From: Roseinatronobacter sp052379845
GTDB taxonomy: Bacteria > Pseudomonadota > Alphaproteobacteria > Rhodobacterales > Rhodobacteraceae
NCBI GenBank assembly: GCA_052379845.1
Contig: JBQTCF010000012.1
DNA length: 64,000 nt
Reading direction: 5' to 3' (one strand)
Position numbers and translations under genes: made by a program. The notes below the pieces were generated by a model that worked only from the letters and a program-made list of their open reading frames with translations, did no database searches and was not told the origin of the DNA. The number at the start of each line of letters is the position of its first letter. Within the stretch, counting starts at the first letter, position 1. Below are positions 9,063 through 18,780 of the stretch, in pieces.

Positions 9063-9929
9063 TTAGTTGATATGCAGCTTGCGTTTGAACGCGCGTGTGC
9101 CACGAACTGCGTTGCGCCCGGATGCTTTTGCGGCATAAAGCCGCGCATCGGCCTGCGCCATCAGCGTATCAACTGTATCGCAGTCAATATCGCAGGCCGC
9201 GACACCCAGGCTTGCCGTGAAGGCCACCTGCGGGAATTCGGGTGCGATGGCCTGTTCAATGACCGCGCGCACGCGTTCGGCAATCTCTAGTGCGGTATCG
9301 GCATCAGCGGCAACCAGCACGCCGAATTCTTCGCCGCCCAAGCGCCCGAAGCGGTCTTCAAGGCGCAATTCCTGCTGCACGGCCCGCCCCACGGCGCGCA
9401 AGACTGCATCGCCTGCCGCATGGCCGAAACGGTCATTGATGGCCTTGAACTTGTCCAGATCAAACATGATCAGGCTGTAATCAGTGCCAGCGCGCCGGTA
9501 TTCGGACACAGCGCGTGTCAAATCATCGGCAAAGGCGCGGCGCGTCATGGCACCTGTCAGCGCATCGCGGTGCGCTTCTGCCCACAAAGTGGCGTGTTCG
9601 ACCACCAGCGCAGCGAAGCTTTGCAGCAGGGACTGGGCGTTTGATGCGAAACAGGTTCCAAAGGCGCGCAATGTGCCAACCCGCTGCCCGTGCAGGTTCA
9701 GCGCGGTTTCGATGCAGCGCTGATGGGCAGGCACGGGTTGGGGCGCATCACCTGTGAACTGTGCGCACACATGCGTTGCGCCTGTTATCTGGCGGATCAG
9801 GGCAAATGTGGTGTCAAAACGCGTGTCAACCTGCCCGTTCATGGCCAGCGGACGGTCCTGCACTGCACCTGCCATGTCAGGGCTGGCCGGTGGTGTCGTG
9901 TCTGCAATGATCTGGCGATGGAAACTCAT
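9063..9929 (-). CDS. GGDEF-domain diguanylate cyclase
   Basis: 288-residue predicted diguanylate cyclase making c-di-GMP from two GTP. The N-terminal about 120 residues look like a divergent GAF-type sensor. The C-terminal GGDEF domain (about 125-285) has an intact active-site loop GGEEF and an RxxD inhibitory site (RLED) five residues before it, so it should be active and feedback-inhibited. The ATG at 9929 has SD AAGGTG 5 nt upstream and is preferred over a TTG at 9947. A perfect CtrA-type box lies about 130-145 nt upstream. Confidence 0.92.
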   Translation of the reverse strand: MSFHRQIIADTTPPASPDMAGAVQDRPLAMNGQVDTRFDTTFALIRQITGATHVCAQFTGDAPQPVPAHQRCIETALNLHGQRVGTLRAFGTCFASNAQSLLQSFAALVVEHATLWAEAHRDALTGAMTRRAFADDLTRAVSEYRRAGTDYSLIMFDLDKFKAINDRFGHAAGDAVLRAVGRAVQQELRLEDRFGRLGGEEFGVLVAADADTALEIAERVRAVIEQAIAPEFPQVAFTASLGVAACDIDCDTVDTLMAQADARLYAAKASGRNAVRGTRAFKRKLHIN

Positions 9930-10060
9930 GTCGGCACCTTGCAACAAGTCATGATGCAGGTATCACGGTTAACTGTGGTCAGGCTTGGGTGTGAACATGG
10001 CAGAAACGCGATGAATCTTGACAACAAATTAACCAATTAAGGCACATCTGCCACATTTGG

Positions 10061-10075
10061 TTAATAATGCCTTAA
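10061..10075 (-). promoter_or_regulatory. Candidate CtrA-binding box TTAA-N7-TTAA
   Basis: TTAA at 10061-10064 and TTAA at 10072-10075 with exactly 7 bp between match the alphaproteobacterial CtrA consensus. An adjacent TTAACCAATTAA lies about 30 bp away. The site sits in the 200-nt promoter region of the diguanylate cyclase gene, downstream of the hflX stop. CtrA control of c-di-GMP and motility genes is known in Rhodobacterales; its use here is inferred. Confidence 0.5.
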
Positions 10076-10127
10076 TTCACCACAAAAACACACCAATAGG
10101 TTGCAAATGATTGAAATTCAGCAACCT

Positions 10128-11363
10128 TTACGAACCCGCAGGCCCAGATCGCAAATCGCGGAAATTGCGCTTCTGGCGGTCAGTCCAATAGACCTGAAGC
10201 ACGATTCCATCTTCAGTTTGCACTTCGCTTTCGACCACACCTTGTTGAAACAGCCATGCGCGCGCGCGCCCCTGCTCAAACCCAAGGTTCAGCGTTTCAA
10301 GGTGGCGCACGTCATCAAGGATCAAGGTGACCGCGTCAAAAAAGGCGTCCAACCCCTGCCCCGTCACGGATGAGGCAAGGAAAACCCCGTCGGTGCGGGC
10401 GGCGCGGCGGGTGACAGCCTCGGCGCCGTCGGCATCCAGCAAATCGGCCTTGTTCCACAACTCCACCAGCGGGGTTTCCTGTCGCACGCCCAGTTCCGCC
10501 AGAATAGACCGCACATTCTGCGCCTGCGATTCGGTTTCCGAATGCGCGATGTCGCGCACATGCACAATAAGGTCAGCTTCCAGCACTTCTTCCAATGTAG
10601 CGCGGAAGGCCGCGACAAGCTGCGTGGGCAAGTCCGAGATGAACCCCACTGTGTCGGACAAGATAACCTGTTTGCCGGTCGGCAATGTGACCGCGCGCAT
10701 GGTCGGGTCCAGCGTGGCGAACAACATGTCCTTGGCCAGCACATCCGCCCCCGTCAGCCGGTTGAACAAGGTGGATTTGCCCGCGTTGGTATAGCCCACC
10801 AGCGCAACCACCGGAAACGGCACCTTGCGGCGCGCGGCGCGGTGCAGGTCGCGGGTTTTGGCAACTTTCGACAACTGGCGGCGCAGGCGCACCATCTGTT
10901 CGTCAATGGCGCGGCGGTCTGCTTCGATCTGCGTTTCGCCGGGGCCACCAACAAACCCAAGCCCGCCGCGCTGGCGTTCAAGGTGGGTCCAGGCCCGCAC
11001 CAGCCGGGTGCGCTGATAGCTGAGCGCGGCAAGTTCCACCTGCAACACCCCTTCGCGGGTGCGCGCGCGGTCTGCGAAGATTTCCAGAATCAATCCTGTC
11101 CGGTCCAGCAACTTGACCTTCCAGGCGCGTTCCAGGTTGCGCTGTTGCACGGGACTTACCGGCCCGTCAATCAGCACCAGATCAACCTCCAGATCGGCCA
11201 TGATGACGCCCAGTTCATCAACCTTGCCAGTGCCGAATAACAGCCCCGGATGCGCGCGCGGCAAGCGCACAACCTGTGCGCCCACAACATTCAGGCCCGG
11301 CAGGGCATGGGCCAGCGCTTCAGCTTCGGCAAGGGCATGTTCGGGCAAGCGCCCGCGGTCCAC
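10128..11363 (-). CDS. hflX: Ribosome-associated GTPase HflX (start codon uncertain)
   Basis: GTPase that splits or rescues ribosomes. Visible motifs are G1 GYTNAGKSTLFNRLTG, G3 DTVGFISDLPT and G4 NKADL, with the HflX N-terminal domain and coiled linker. The coordinates use the first standard start (GTG, 11363). However, the frame is open upstream and encodes a family-like segment TRAYVLHPEIRS, back to a stop at 11463-11465. No ATG, GTG or TTG occurs there; a CTG at 11459 overlaps the hfq stop. The true N-terminus is therefore probably about 32 residues longer. Confidence 0.93.
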   Translation of the reverse strand: MDRGRLPEHALAEAEALAHALPGLNVVGAQVVRLPRAHPGLLFGTGKVDELGVIMADLEVDLVLIDGPVSPVQQRNLERAWKVKLLDRTGLILEIFADRARTREGVLQVELAALSYQRTRLVRAWTHLERQRGGLGFVGGPGETQIEADRRAIDEQMVRLRRQLSKVAKTRDLHRAARRKVPFPVVALVGYTNAGKSTLFNRLTGADVLAKDMLFATLDPTMRAVTLPTGKQVILSDTVGFISDLPTQLVAAFRATLEEVLEADLIVHVRDIAHSETESQAQNVRSILAELGVRQETPLVELWNKADLLDADGAEAVTRRAARTDGVFLASSVTGQGLDAFFDAVTLILDDVRHLETLNLGFEQGRARAWLFQQGVVESEVQTEDGIVLQVYWTDRQKRNFRDLRSGPAGS

Positions 11364-11455
11364 AGACCTGATTTCAGGGTGCAGGACATAGGCGCGGGTC
11401 GGGCGCGTGCCCCCCTCTCCGCCAAGGTCGGAAACATCAACAGGTGCGCGGGCGA

Positions 11456-11689
11456 TCAGCTTTCACCTTCATATAGCGAAATTGGCTGGCCGGGCATGAT
11501 TGTGGAAATGGCGTGCTTGTAGACAAGCTGGCTTTGGCCATCACGACGCAACAGCACGCAGAAATTGTCAAACCACGTGATCACGCCCTGAAGCTTTACA
11601 CCGTTGATCAGGAAAACGGTTACCGGAACCTTGTTCTTGCGAACATGGTTCAGAAATGCATCCTGCAAGTTTTGTTTGTCACTGGCCAT
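11456..11689 (-). CDS. hfq: RNA chaperone Hfq
   Basis: 77-residue Sm-like hexameric RNA chaperone for sRNA-mRNA pairing. Sm1 spans NVPV-like KVPVTVFLINGVKLQGVITWFD and Sm2 carries the YKHAIST signature (YKHA at 58-61). It lies between trkH and hflX, the conserved alphaproteobacterial order. Its 3' end GAAGGTGAAAGCTGA supplies a plausible Shine-Dalgarno for hflX. Confidence 0.97.
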   Translation of the reverse strand: MASDKQNLQDAFLNHVRKNKVPVTVFLINGVKLQGVITWFDNFCVLLRRDGQSQLVYKHAISTIMPGQPISLYEGES

Positions 11690-11863
11690 GCGTCTGCCTT
11701 TTTGTCTGGGCTTGTTGCTTTACGCAGAGAGCCTCATCTCCCCATGGGGAACAGTATGAAACGCAAAGCAGAAAACTTCCAGACCCGTTGCGCGACAAAT
11801 CAGGGTTTGGGGCAATTTTCTTTCACTTCTTCCGCAGTTTGGCGCTTCCCGGTGCAGCAAGGG

Positions 11864-13384
11864 TCACGACCGGGGCCACAGAACCGACAACAACAACAGA
11901 AATTCCAGCCTGCCCAGCACCATCCCCACGCCCAGAACCGCGCGCTGCCAATCGCCCAAGTCCCCCCAGGACAAAGGCACCGACCCGGATATATGAATAA
12001 GCGGGCCTGTAGTTGTCAGCGCCGCCACTGCATAGGCCAGCGCATCTTCCATTGTGGTTCCCAAAATGGTCAGGGCGGACATGACGACCCCCACACTCAG
12101 GATGAAAATCAACAAAAACAGCCAGGCCGAAAACGCCCCTTCGGTGCGCAGCCCCCGCATATGCGCCCCGTCGCCGCCCACAGCGGCAGGGTGAACCAGA
12201 TGTTCCAACTCATAGCGCGCCTGCCACATCAGCGCGAAAACGCGCATCAGCTTCAGCCCGCCTGCGGTTGTCGCCACCCCGCCCCCAATCAGCGCAAGCC
12301 CCAAAAGCACAATCCCCGCAGGCCCCGCAAAGAAGCCGTCCTGCAAGTCGGTGGCGCTGCTGATGAACCCCGTTGTCGTCAGGAAAGACAGGCCATTGAA
12401 CACCACACTCCAGAATTCCCGCAGGAAAAACGCCGCGCCGCGCCCGTCTGGCGTAAGCGCATAGGTTAGCAAAAACAACACCCACAGTCCCGCCAGCAAA
12501 ACCACCGCAAAGCCGATTTCCACTTGCCGCCAGTTCAGTCGCGCGCCATGTTCGCGCGTGCCCGCCAGCCAGAATGTGCGGCTTAGTCCCAGCACCAGAA
12601 ATACCAGCAAGACCCCCTCGCTTAGGGGGGTAAGCGGTGCCACTTCCCAGCCCGCCCCCGGCACAATGCCCGATGTGGACAGCACCGACATGGCCAGTAT
12701 CAACGCAACCAACGGCGGGTTTCCCGCCATGGACAGCAACACCCATACCAACAGCGTCAGCCCCGCATAAAGCGGCGCAATCAACCCGATTTGCAACCGC
12801 AACCGCGCCAGCGTGGCATCCGGGGCAGCGCCAGTGTCATATTCCGTGGATATGTGCCTGCTTAACGCAGGCCCCGCCATGCGCCGCTCATTGCGCACGG
12901 CCAACACCTCGAAGCCGCCCATATTCATGGGGGCCAGAATGGCGATGACATAGACCAGAACGAACAGCCCCCCCAGCCAGCCAGTAATGGCCCGCCACAG
13001 ATGCACACTTCGCGGCACCGCCCCGTCCAGCACACTGGCCCCGGTGGTGGTAAACCCCGACAGCATTTCAAACCAGGCATCGGCAAAACGCAAACCGGGC
13101 ACGGCTTCGGTCAGGGGGATGGCCATCAACAGCGGCAAGATGACATATGCTGCAGACAACACGAAAAACGGGTGCGACACCCATCTTTCGCGCGGTTTGC
13201 GCGATTTATTGGCCACATAGATCAGCGCCGTGAAGCTGGCCAGCAAGATTGCGGAATACAAGAAGGCGCGCGCGCTTTCATGTTCGCGCAGGGTGAACCC
13301 TACCGCCGCGGGCACAATCATCGCAAGCGCCGTCACGGCCACAAGGACCAGCAAAATCAGGGTTCCACGCGAACCATGCGTCAT
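11864..13384 (-). CDS. trkH: Trk potassium uptake membrane subunit TrkH
   Basis: Potassium translocating subunit of the Trk system; 506 residues, about 10-12 TM helices. Four pore loops with the selectivity-filter pattern are visible: SGFTTTGAS, LSTSGIVPG, LTTTGFIS and LTTTGPLI. It lies 82 nt downstream of trkA on the same strand, forming a complete TrkAH pair. The 174-nt gap to hfq shows no clear terminator. Confidence 0.95.
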   Translation of the reverse strand: MTHGSRGTLILLVLVAVTALAMIVPAAVGFTLREHESARAFLYSAILLASFTALIYVANKSRKPRERWVSHPFFVLSAAYVILPLLMAIPLTEAVPGLRFADAWFEMLSGFTTTGASVLDGAVPRSVHLWRAITGWLGGLFVLVYVIAILAPMNMGGFEVLAVRNERRMAGPALSRHISTEYDTGAAPDATLARLRLQIGLIAPLYAGLTLLVWVLLSMAGNPPLVALILAMSVLSTSGIVPGAGWEVAPLTPLSEGVLLVFLVLGLSRTFWLAGTREHGARLNWRQVEIGFAVVLLAGLWVLFLLTYALTPDGRGAAFFLREFWSVVFNGLSFLTTTGFISSATDLQDGFFAGPAGIVLLGLALIGGGVATTAGGLKLMRVFALMWQARYELEHLVHPAAVGGDGAHMRGLRTEGAFSAWLFLLIFILSVGVVMSALTILGTTMEDALAYAVAALTTTGPLIHISGSVPLSWGDLGDWQRAVLGVGMVLGRLEFLLLLSVLWPRS

Positions 13385-13466
13385 TCCTGCCCCCTTGATA
13401 CGCTCCAGACCACATCAACAAACCATGTCAAGCCATTGATTTAGATATCACATCCTCAAAATGCCA

Positions 13467-14843
13467 TCAGAAGAATTCGACAGCAACCTGCAACAATTCA
13501 TCCACCTTGGGCACATCTTCCGACAAGGCGAAAATCACCACAAGATCCGCTTCGCGCAGGATCATGCTGCCGGTGGGTCTCAGGAATTCCCCCTTGCGCA
13601 AAATGCCGATCACCAGCGCGCCTTCGGGGAAGGGAATGTCACGCACGGCGCGGTCGGCCAGTTGCGATGTGCCCAGAACCTGCGCCTCGATGACCTCTGC
13701 CTCGCGGTCGCCAACCATATAGATGGACCGCACCCGCCCGTGCCGGACATGGCGCAAGATGGAACTGACCGTCAGGGCGCGCGGGTTGATATAGGCATCA
13801 ACCCCCAGCGCATCGGCCAGCGGCACCAGACTGGGATCATTGATCAGCGCAATCGACATTTTGCCGCCCAGCGACTGCGCGCGCACCGCAGCAAGCAGGT
13901 TTGTCTTGTCATCATCAGTCAGCACCAGAACGGCATCCGTTTTGGAAATGCCCGCCTCGTTCAGCAGTTCCGCATCCAGCCCGTCACCATGCAACACGAT
14001 CGAGCGTTCCAGCTTGTCGGCGGCAATTTCCGCCCGTCCCCTGTCGCGTTCAATGATCTTGACGCGCACGCGTTCGGGCTGCGCTTCCAGCATGCTGGCC
14101 ACACTTAAGCCCACATTGCCCCCGCCAATCACCAGCACACGTTCCTGACGGGCTTGGGTTTTGCCAAACACCTCGAAACAGCGGCCCACATCGCGCGCAT
14201 CGGTCAGAACATAAATCTGGTCCCCCTCGAACAACTGATCTTCGGGTTCGGGCGCGAATAACCGCTTGCCCCGGCGCACACCCGCCACCATGACGCGCAA
14301 GGTCGGGAACAGTTCGGATAGCTGGCGCAGGGGTGTGTTCAGCACCGAACACTCCGCGTGCAGGGTCATCCCCATCAACAGCGCCTTGCCGTCAAAATAT
14401 TCATGCACATCAAACGCACCAGGATAGGCTACGCGTTTCAGCGCCGCCAACGACACTTCGCGTTCAGGGCTGATAATCACGTCAATGGGCATATGTTCCC
14501 GCCGGAACAGCCCCGAATACTGGCGGTCCAGATAGGTTTGCTGGCGCAGCCGCGCAATTTTGCGGGTGACACCGAACACCGAATGGGCCACCTGACAGGT
14601 GACCATGTTCACCTCATCGGAATAGGTTGCGGCAATGACCATATCGGCATCGCTTGCGCCTGCCTTGTCCAACACTTCGGGGTGGCTGGCGAAGCCCAGC
14701 ACGCCTTGCACATCCAGCGTGTCGGTGGCGCGCTGGACAAGCGCGGGGTTGTTGTCCACGATGGTGACATCGTTGTTTTCACGCGACAGATGGCGGGCAA
14801 TCTGCCAGCCTACCTGCCCGGCCCCACAAACAATCACTTTCAT
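13467..14843 (-). CDS. trkA: Trk potassium uptake regulatory protein TrkA
   Basis: 458-residue NAD-binding gating subunit of the Trk channel. There are two RCK-N domains: the first starts MKVIVCGAGQVGWQIA, the second RVLVIGGGNVGLSVA at about 230. Each is followed by an RCK-C domain. The ATG at 14843 has SD AAAGGAG 10 nt upstream; an in-frame GTG at 14852 lies too close to that SD. It is located between ntrX and trkH. Confidence 0.96.
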   Translation of the reverse strand: MKVIVCGAGQVGWQIARHLSRENNDVTIVDNNPALVQRATDTLDVQGVLGFASHPEVLDKAGASDADMVIAATYSDEVNMVTCQVAHSVFGVTRKIARLRQQTYLDRQYSGLFRREHMPIDVIISPEREVSLAALKRVAYPGAFDVHEYFDGKALLMGMTLHAECSVLNTPLRQLSELFPTLRVMVAGVRRGKRLFAPEPEDQLFEGDQIYVLTDARDVGRCFEVFGKTQARQERVLVIGGGNVGLSVASMLEAQPERVRVKIIERDRGRAEIAADKLERSIVLHGDGLDAELLNEAGISKTDAVLVLTDDDKTNLLAAVRAQSLGGKMSIALINDPSLVPLADALGVDAYINPRALTVSSILRHVRHGRVRSIYMVGDREAEVIEAQVLGTSQLADRAVRDIPFPEGALVIGILRKGEFLRPTGSMILREADLVVIFALSEDVPKVDELLQVAVEFF

Positions 14844-14954
14844 GGCGCGCACGCTCCTTTGTCGGTCGGGTCAACGAAATTAACCGCAAGGCCCATCTTC
14901 TGGCAGCGTTGCAAGGCACATGCAAGGCAATGTCGCCCGCGACGGCTACCCGCT

Positions 14955-16337
14955 TTATTGCGCGTTCTTGGCAGTGCTGACCCCCAGTGATTTCAGCTTG
15001 CGGTGCAAGGCCGAACGCTCCATTCCAACAAAATTCGCCGTTCTGCTGATATTGCCCCCGAAACGGTGAATTTGCGACAACAGGTATTCGCGTTCGAACA
15101 ATTCACGCGCATCGCGCAAGGGCAACGCGGTCAGGGCACCCGACAAGATAACCTTGGCGGTGTCATCGGGCTGCGCGGTGCTGGCGCGGGTGTCATTTTG
15201 CAGATCCCCCAACCCGATGGGCGCAGCCCCGTCCCCAAGGATCAGCGCGCGTTCAATGACATTGCGCAACTGCCGGATATTGCCGGGCCAGCGCATGGTC
15301 TGCAAATGGGCCTGCGCCGCATCCTCCAGTGCGCGGCGCGGCAATCCCTGGGATTTGTGCAGCAAGTCAATGAAATAGCTTGCCAGAAGGGGTATATCCT
15401 CGCGGCGTTCTTCCAGCCCCGGCACGCGCACGGGAACCACGCTAAGCCGGTCCAGCAGTTCCTGGCGGAACTGCCCTTCGCGGATCAGGGCAGACAGGTC
15501 GCGGGTGGTCGCACTCATGACACGCATATCCACGCGCACCTTGTCGGCCCCGCCCACACGGGTGAATTGCTGGTCAACCAGCACGCGCAGGATTTTGGAT
15601 TGCGTGCCCAGCGGCATATCGGCCACTTCATCGAAGAACACCACGCCCCCATGGGCCTGTTCCAGCAACCCCGGTTCGACCCCGCGTTCGCCGCTTTCGC
15701 GGCCAAACAACACTTCTTCCATGCGTTCCGGTTCCATCGCGGCAGAGGACACGCACACAAACGGCCCCGACGCCCTGTCGGAATTTTCATGGACAAAACG
15801 CGCCGCCGCTTCCTTGCCGCTGCCCGCAGGTCCGGTAAACATGATGCGGGCGTTGGAACTGGTCACCTTTTCCAACTGCGCGCACAGGCTGCGGAACGCA
15901 TGGCTTTCGCCAATCAGTTCTGATGAATGCGTGTCACGGCGGCGCAGATCCTGATTTTCCCGCCGCAGGCGCGACGCTTCCATCGCGCGGTTGATCACAA
16001 CCATCAGCTTGTCAATATTGAACGGCTTTTCAATAAAATCATAGGCCCCTTGCTTGATGGCAGCGACCGCAACTTCAACATTGCCATGGCCGGATATGAT
16101 GACAATGGGAATATCAGGATTTGATCGTTTGACCTTCATCAAAATATCGATCCCGTCCATCTTGCTGTCCTTCAGCCAGATGTCCAGAATCATAAGCGCT
16201 GGCGCGTTTGCGTTGACTTCCGCCATGGCCTGATCGGAATTCGCGGCAAGGCGCGTTGAATACCCTTCATCCTTCAGAATGTCGGAAATCAATTCGCGGA
16301 TATCGCGTTCATCATCGACAATCAGGATGTCACTCAT
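14955..16337 (-). CDS. ntrX: Nitrogen-related response regulator NtrX, GAFTGA motif absent
   Basis: 460-residue response regulator: receiver domain (1-120, phospho-acceptor in MILDIWLKDSKMDGID), central AAA+ domain (Walker A GPAGSGKEAA, Walker B VVFFDEVAD) and a C-terminal Fis-type HTH. The loop that in sigma54 activators reads GAFTGA is replaced by ESGERGVEP, so sigma54 activation is not expected. The start overlaps the ntrY stop (ATGA). Roles in nitrogen and redox or envelope control are known for alphaproteobacterial NtrYX; the specific targets here are unknown. Confidence 0.94.
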   Translation of the reverse strand: MSDILIVDDERDIRELISDILKDEGYSTRLAANSDQAMAEVNANAPALMILDIWLKDSKMDGIDILMKVKRSNPDIPIVIISGHGNVEVAVAAIKQGAYDFIEKPFNIDKLMVVINRAMEASRLRRENQDLRRRDTHSSELIGESHAFRSLCAQLEKVTSSNARIMFTGPAGSGKEAAARFVHENSDRASGPFVCVSSAAMEPERMEEVLFGRESGERGVEPGLLEQAHGGVVFFDEVADMPLGTQSKILRVLVDQQFTRVGGADKVRVDMRVMSATTRDLSALIREGQFRQELLDRLSVVPVRVPGLEERREDIPLLASYFIDLLHKSQGLPRRALEDAAQAHLQTMRWPGNIRQLRNVIERALILGDGAAPIGLGDLQNDTRASTAQPDDTAKVILSGALTALPLRDARELFEREYLLSQIHRFGGNISRTANFVGMERSALHRKLKSLGVSTAKNAQ

Positions 16338-18622
16338 GCCCCAACTTCCCTGCTTTTTGTGTCATTATTTCTAATTTCCGGTTCCGCCGCGCATAAAAGC
16401 GGCAAGGTGATGACGGCCATTGCCCCGCGATGGTCACAACCATCAAAAACGGGCGCATCCTCCAGTCGCAAGGTGCCGCCATGTTCCTCGATGATTTTGC
16501 GCACAATCGACAGGCCAAGGCCGGTGCCTTCGGCGCGGGTGGTCACATAGGGTTCAAACAGGCGCGCGCGGTCTTCGGGCAGGCCGATTCCGTTATCGGC
16601 AATCGTAATCTGCACAGCCGCGTCCTGAACCGCCAGCGCAACCCGGATTTGCGCCACATAGGCGTCTTGCCCCAGTGTGGCGCGCTTGGCCTGGGTGGCC
16701 TCACCTGCGTTCTTGATCAGGTTGGTCAATGCCTGCGCTATCATCGTATCGTCAAGTTCCAGCACCAGCGGTGTGTCACGCAGATCGGTGGTGAAATGCA
16801 CATCGGGCTGGCCACTTTCCTGCAACAGCACACAATCACGCATAATCGCAACAATATCATGGGCGCGCCGGTCGGGTTCGGGCATGCGGGCAAACCGCGA
16901 AAATTCATCAACAATGCGCCGCAAGTCATTGGTTTGACGCACAATAACGGCTGTCAGCTGTGACAGGCTTTCGGCATCTTCCGGAACCAGTTTGCGCGCG
17001 AATTTGCGGTCTATGCGTTCTGCCGACAACTGAATGGGCGTCAGCGGGTTCTTGATTTCATGCGCGATACGGCGCGCCACATCGCCCCATGCCGCCATGC
17101 GCTGCGCGCTGACCAGATCACTGACATCATCGAATGCGACAACATATCCTTCCAGCCGCCCGTCACTGCGCCGCCGTTCCGCCACACGCACCAGCAGGGT
17201 TTCAAGTCGCCCGGACCGCGACAGGCGCACTTCTTCCTGAACCCGCCCCAAGGCCACCTGACTGCCCTGCAACCGCTCCAGCAAGGGGGTGAATTCCGGC
17301 ACAACATCGAACAAGGCCAGATCATGCACGCCCTCGGCATCTACCTCGATCAGGGTCTGACCGGCCTTGTTGATGAAATCCAGCCGCCCTTGCGCATCAA
17401 GCCCGATCACCCCGGCGGTCACCGACCCAAGCACGGAATCAAACAACCGCCGCCGCGCTTCGATCTGGCGGTTATTTTCGACAAGCGCTTCGTGCTGGCC
17501 CTTCAGTTGCCGCGTCATCTGGTTGAACACCCGCCCCAGCAGGGTGATTTCATCATCCCCGCGCGACAGCTTGACCTGCACATCAAAATCGCCCGCGCCC
17601 ACGCGCTGCGCGGCTTCCGCCAGACGGCCCACAGGCCGCGCAAGGCGTTCGGCAAATGACAGGCCCAGCCAGACCGCCGCCAGAATAAGAATAAGCGCAA
17701 ACCCCAGATACAGCGCCGCGAACTGGAACAACAGCCGCCCGCGTTCCTGTTCCAATTGCTGATACAGCGCCACTGTTTCGCGGGTTTCATCCAGCAGCGA
17801 CAGGATTTCCCCGTCCACTTCGCGGGCGACATACACATAGCGGTCAACATAGTTATTCAACGCAGCTATGGCGCGGAACTCATTGTTTTGCCAATCTTTT
17901 ATTACAACTATATCGTCGCGCGCAGCCGCAATCGCAGCCGGGTCCGGCGGGGTAAAGTTGAACCGGTAGGACCGCTCACCGCGCGAGCGCAACTCGCCCA
18001 TGCCATCAACCACAAACGCCACGCGCAACCCGCGCTGGATGCCCGCCTGCCCTTCGGACAGAAGATTGCGCAAATCCCCCTCATCCAGCAGCGGGAACAA
18101 GCGCCGCGCGGTATCCAGATATTCCGCCAATTCGCGCGTATCTACGCGCAGGTCGCGTTCCTGTTCGAATTGATACGCTTCCGCCGCGGCAAGGGATGCA
18201 CCGACAACGCGCTGCACGCGGTCGGAAAACCACCCTTCCAGCCCGACATTCACTGTCAGCGCCGCGAAAACGGCAACTGTAATTGTCGGCACCAATGCGA
18301 TGGCGGCAAACAGCGTGGACAGGCGCAAATGCAGCTTCGACCCGGCAGAGTCTGACCGCCGCGCCGCCACCAGCCGCGCCACGCGCACAGCCACCAACCC
18401 CGCCACGATCAGGATATACACCAGATCGGCCAGCAGAATAAGGAACAGCCCGCGCGATTCGACCGCTTCGCTAAGCGGGCCAAGCCCCAGAAGCGTCAGC
18501 AGCACCAAGGCGGGGCCAAGCAAGATCAGTGCAACAGTCGCAACTGCTGAAAAGCGCTGGTCCCATTCGGACGAAAACCGCCCCGCAACCCCAAGTTTTC
18601 GAGTCACACCCAATTCTGACAA
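16334..18622 (-). CDS. ntrY: Nitrogen-related sensor histidine kinase NtrY
   Basis: 762-residue membrane sensor kinase. Several N-terminal TM helices flank a periplasmic or extracytoplasmic region (about 25-330). HAMP (about 335-385), PAS (about 390-500), HisKA with H-box AHEIKNPLTPIQLSAE, and HATPase_c with DNGIGLPEDRA and GTGLGLSI follow. The first codon of the open frame is TTG at 18622, with a GTG at 18607 as an alternative. Partner NtrX follows with a 4-nt overlap. The 158-nt gap to ntrC suggests a separate promoter. Confidence 0.93.
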   Translation of the reverse strand: MSELGVTRKLGVAGRFSSEWDQRFSAVATVALILLGPALVLLTLLGLGPLSEAVESRGLFLILLADLVYILIVAGLVAVRVARLVAARRSDSAGSKLHLRLSTLFAAIALVPTITVAVFAALTVNVGLEGWFSDRVQRVVGASLAAAEAYQFEQERDLRVDTRELAEYLDTARRLFPLLDEGDLRNLLSEGQAGIQRGLRVAFVVDGMGELRSRGERSYRFNFTPPDPAAIAAARDDIVVIKDWQNNEFRAIAALNNYVDRYVYVAREVDGEILSLLDETRETVALYQQLEQERGRLLFQFAALYLGFALILILAAVWLGLSFAERLARPVGRLAEAAQRVGAGDFDVQVKLSRGDDEITLLGRVFNQMTRQLKGQHEALVENNRQIEARRRLFDSVLGSVTAGVIGLDAQGRLDFINKAGQTLIEVDAEGVHDLALFDVVPEFTPLLERLQGSQVALGRVQEEVRLSRSGRLETLLVRVAERRRSDGRLEGYVVAFDDVSDLVSAQRMAAWGDVARRIAHEIKNPLTPIQLSAERIDRKFARKLVPEDAESLSQLTAVIVRQTNDLRRIVDEFSRFARMPEPDRRAHDIVAIMRDCVLLQESGQPDVHFTTDLRDTPLVLELDDTMIAQALTNLIKNAGEATQAKRATLGQDAYVAQIRVALAVQDAAVQITIADNGIGLPEDRARLFEPYVTTRAEGTGLGLSIVRKIIEEHGGTLRLEDAPVFDGCDHRGAMAVITLPLLCAAEPEIRNNDTKSREVGA

Positions 18623-18780
18623 GGCACCCTACCACCACCGCTTTTGCCGATAGAGGCACAGCTCTATCGTCAGCTTTACGCAATTGCGTCCAGAATGACA
18701 CATCGACTGTGGTAATTCTACATCAAACAACCGAAACGGGCAGAAACTGGCGGGGCATATCCGCAGCCCCCACACAAGGG

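Noticed and set aside
10029..10040. TTAACCAATTAA as a second CtrA site
   Set aside because: The spacing between TTAA halves is 4, not 7, so it does not meet the consensus on its own.
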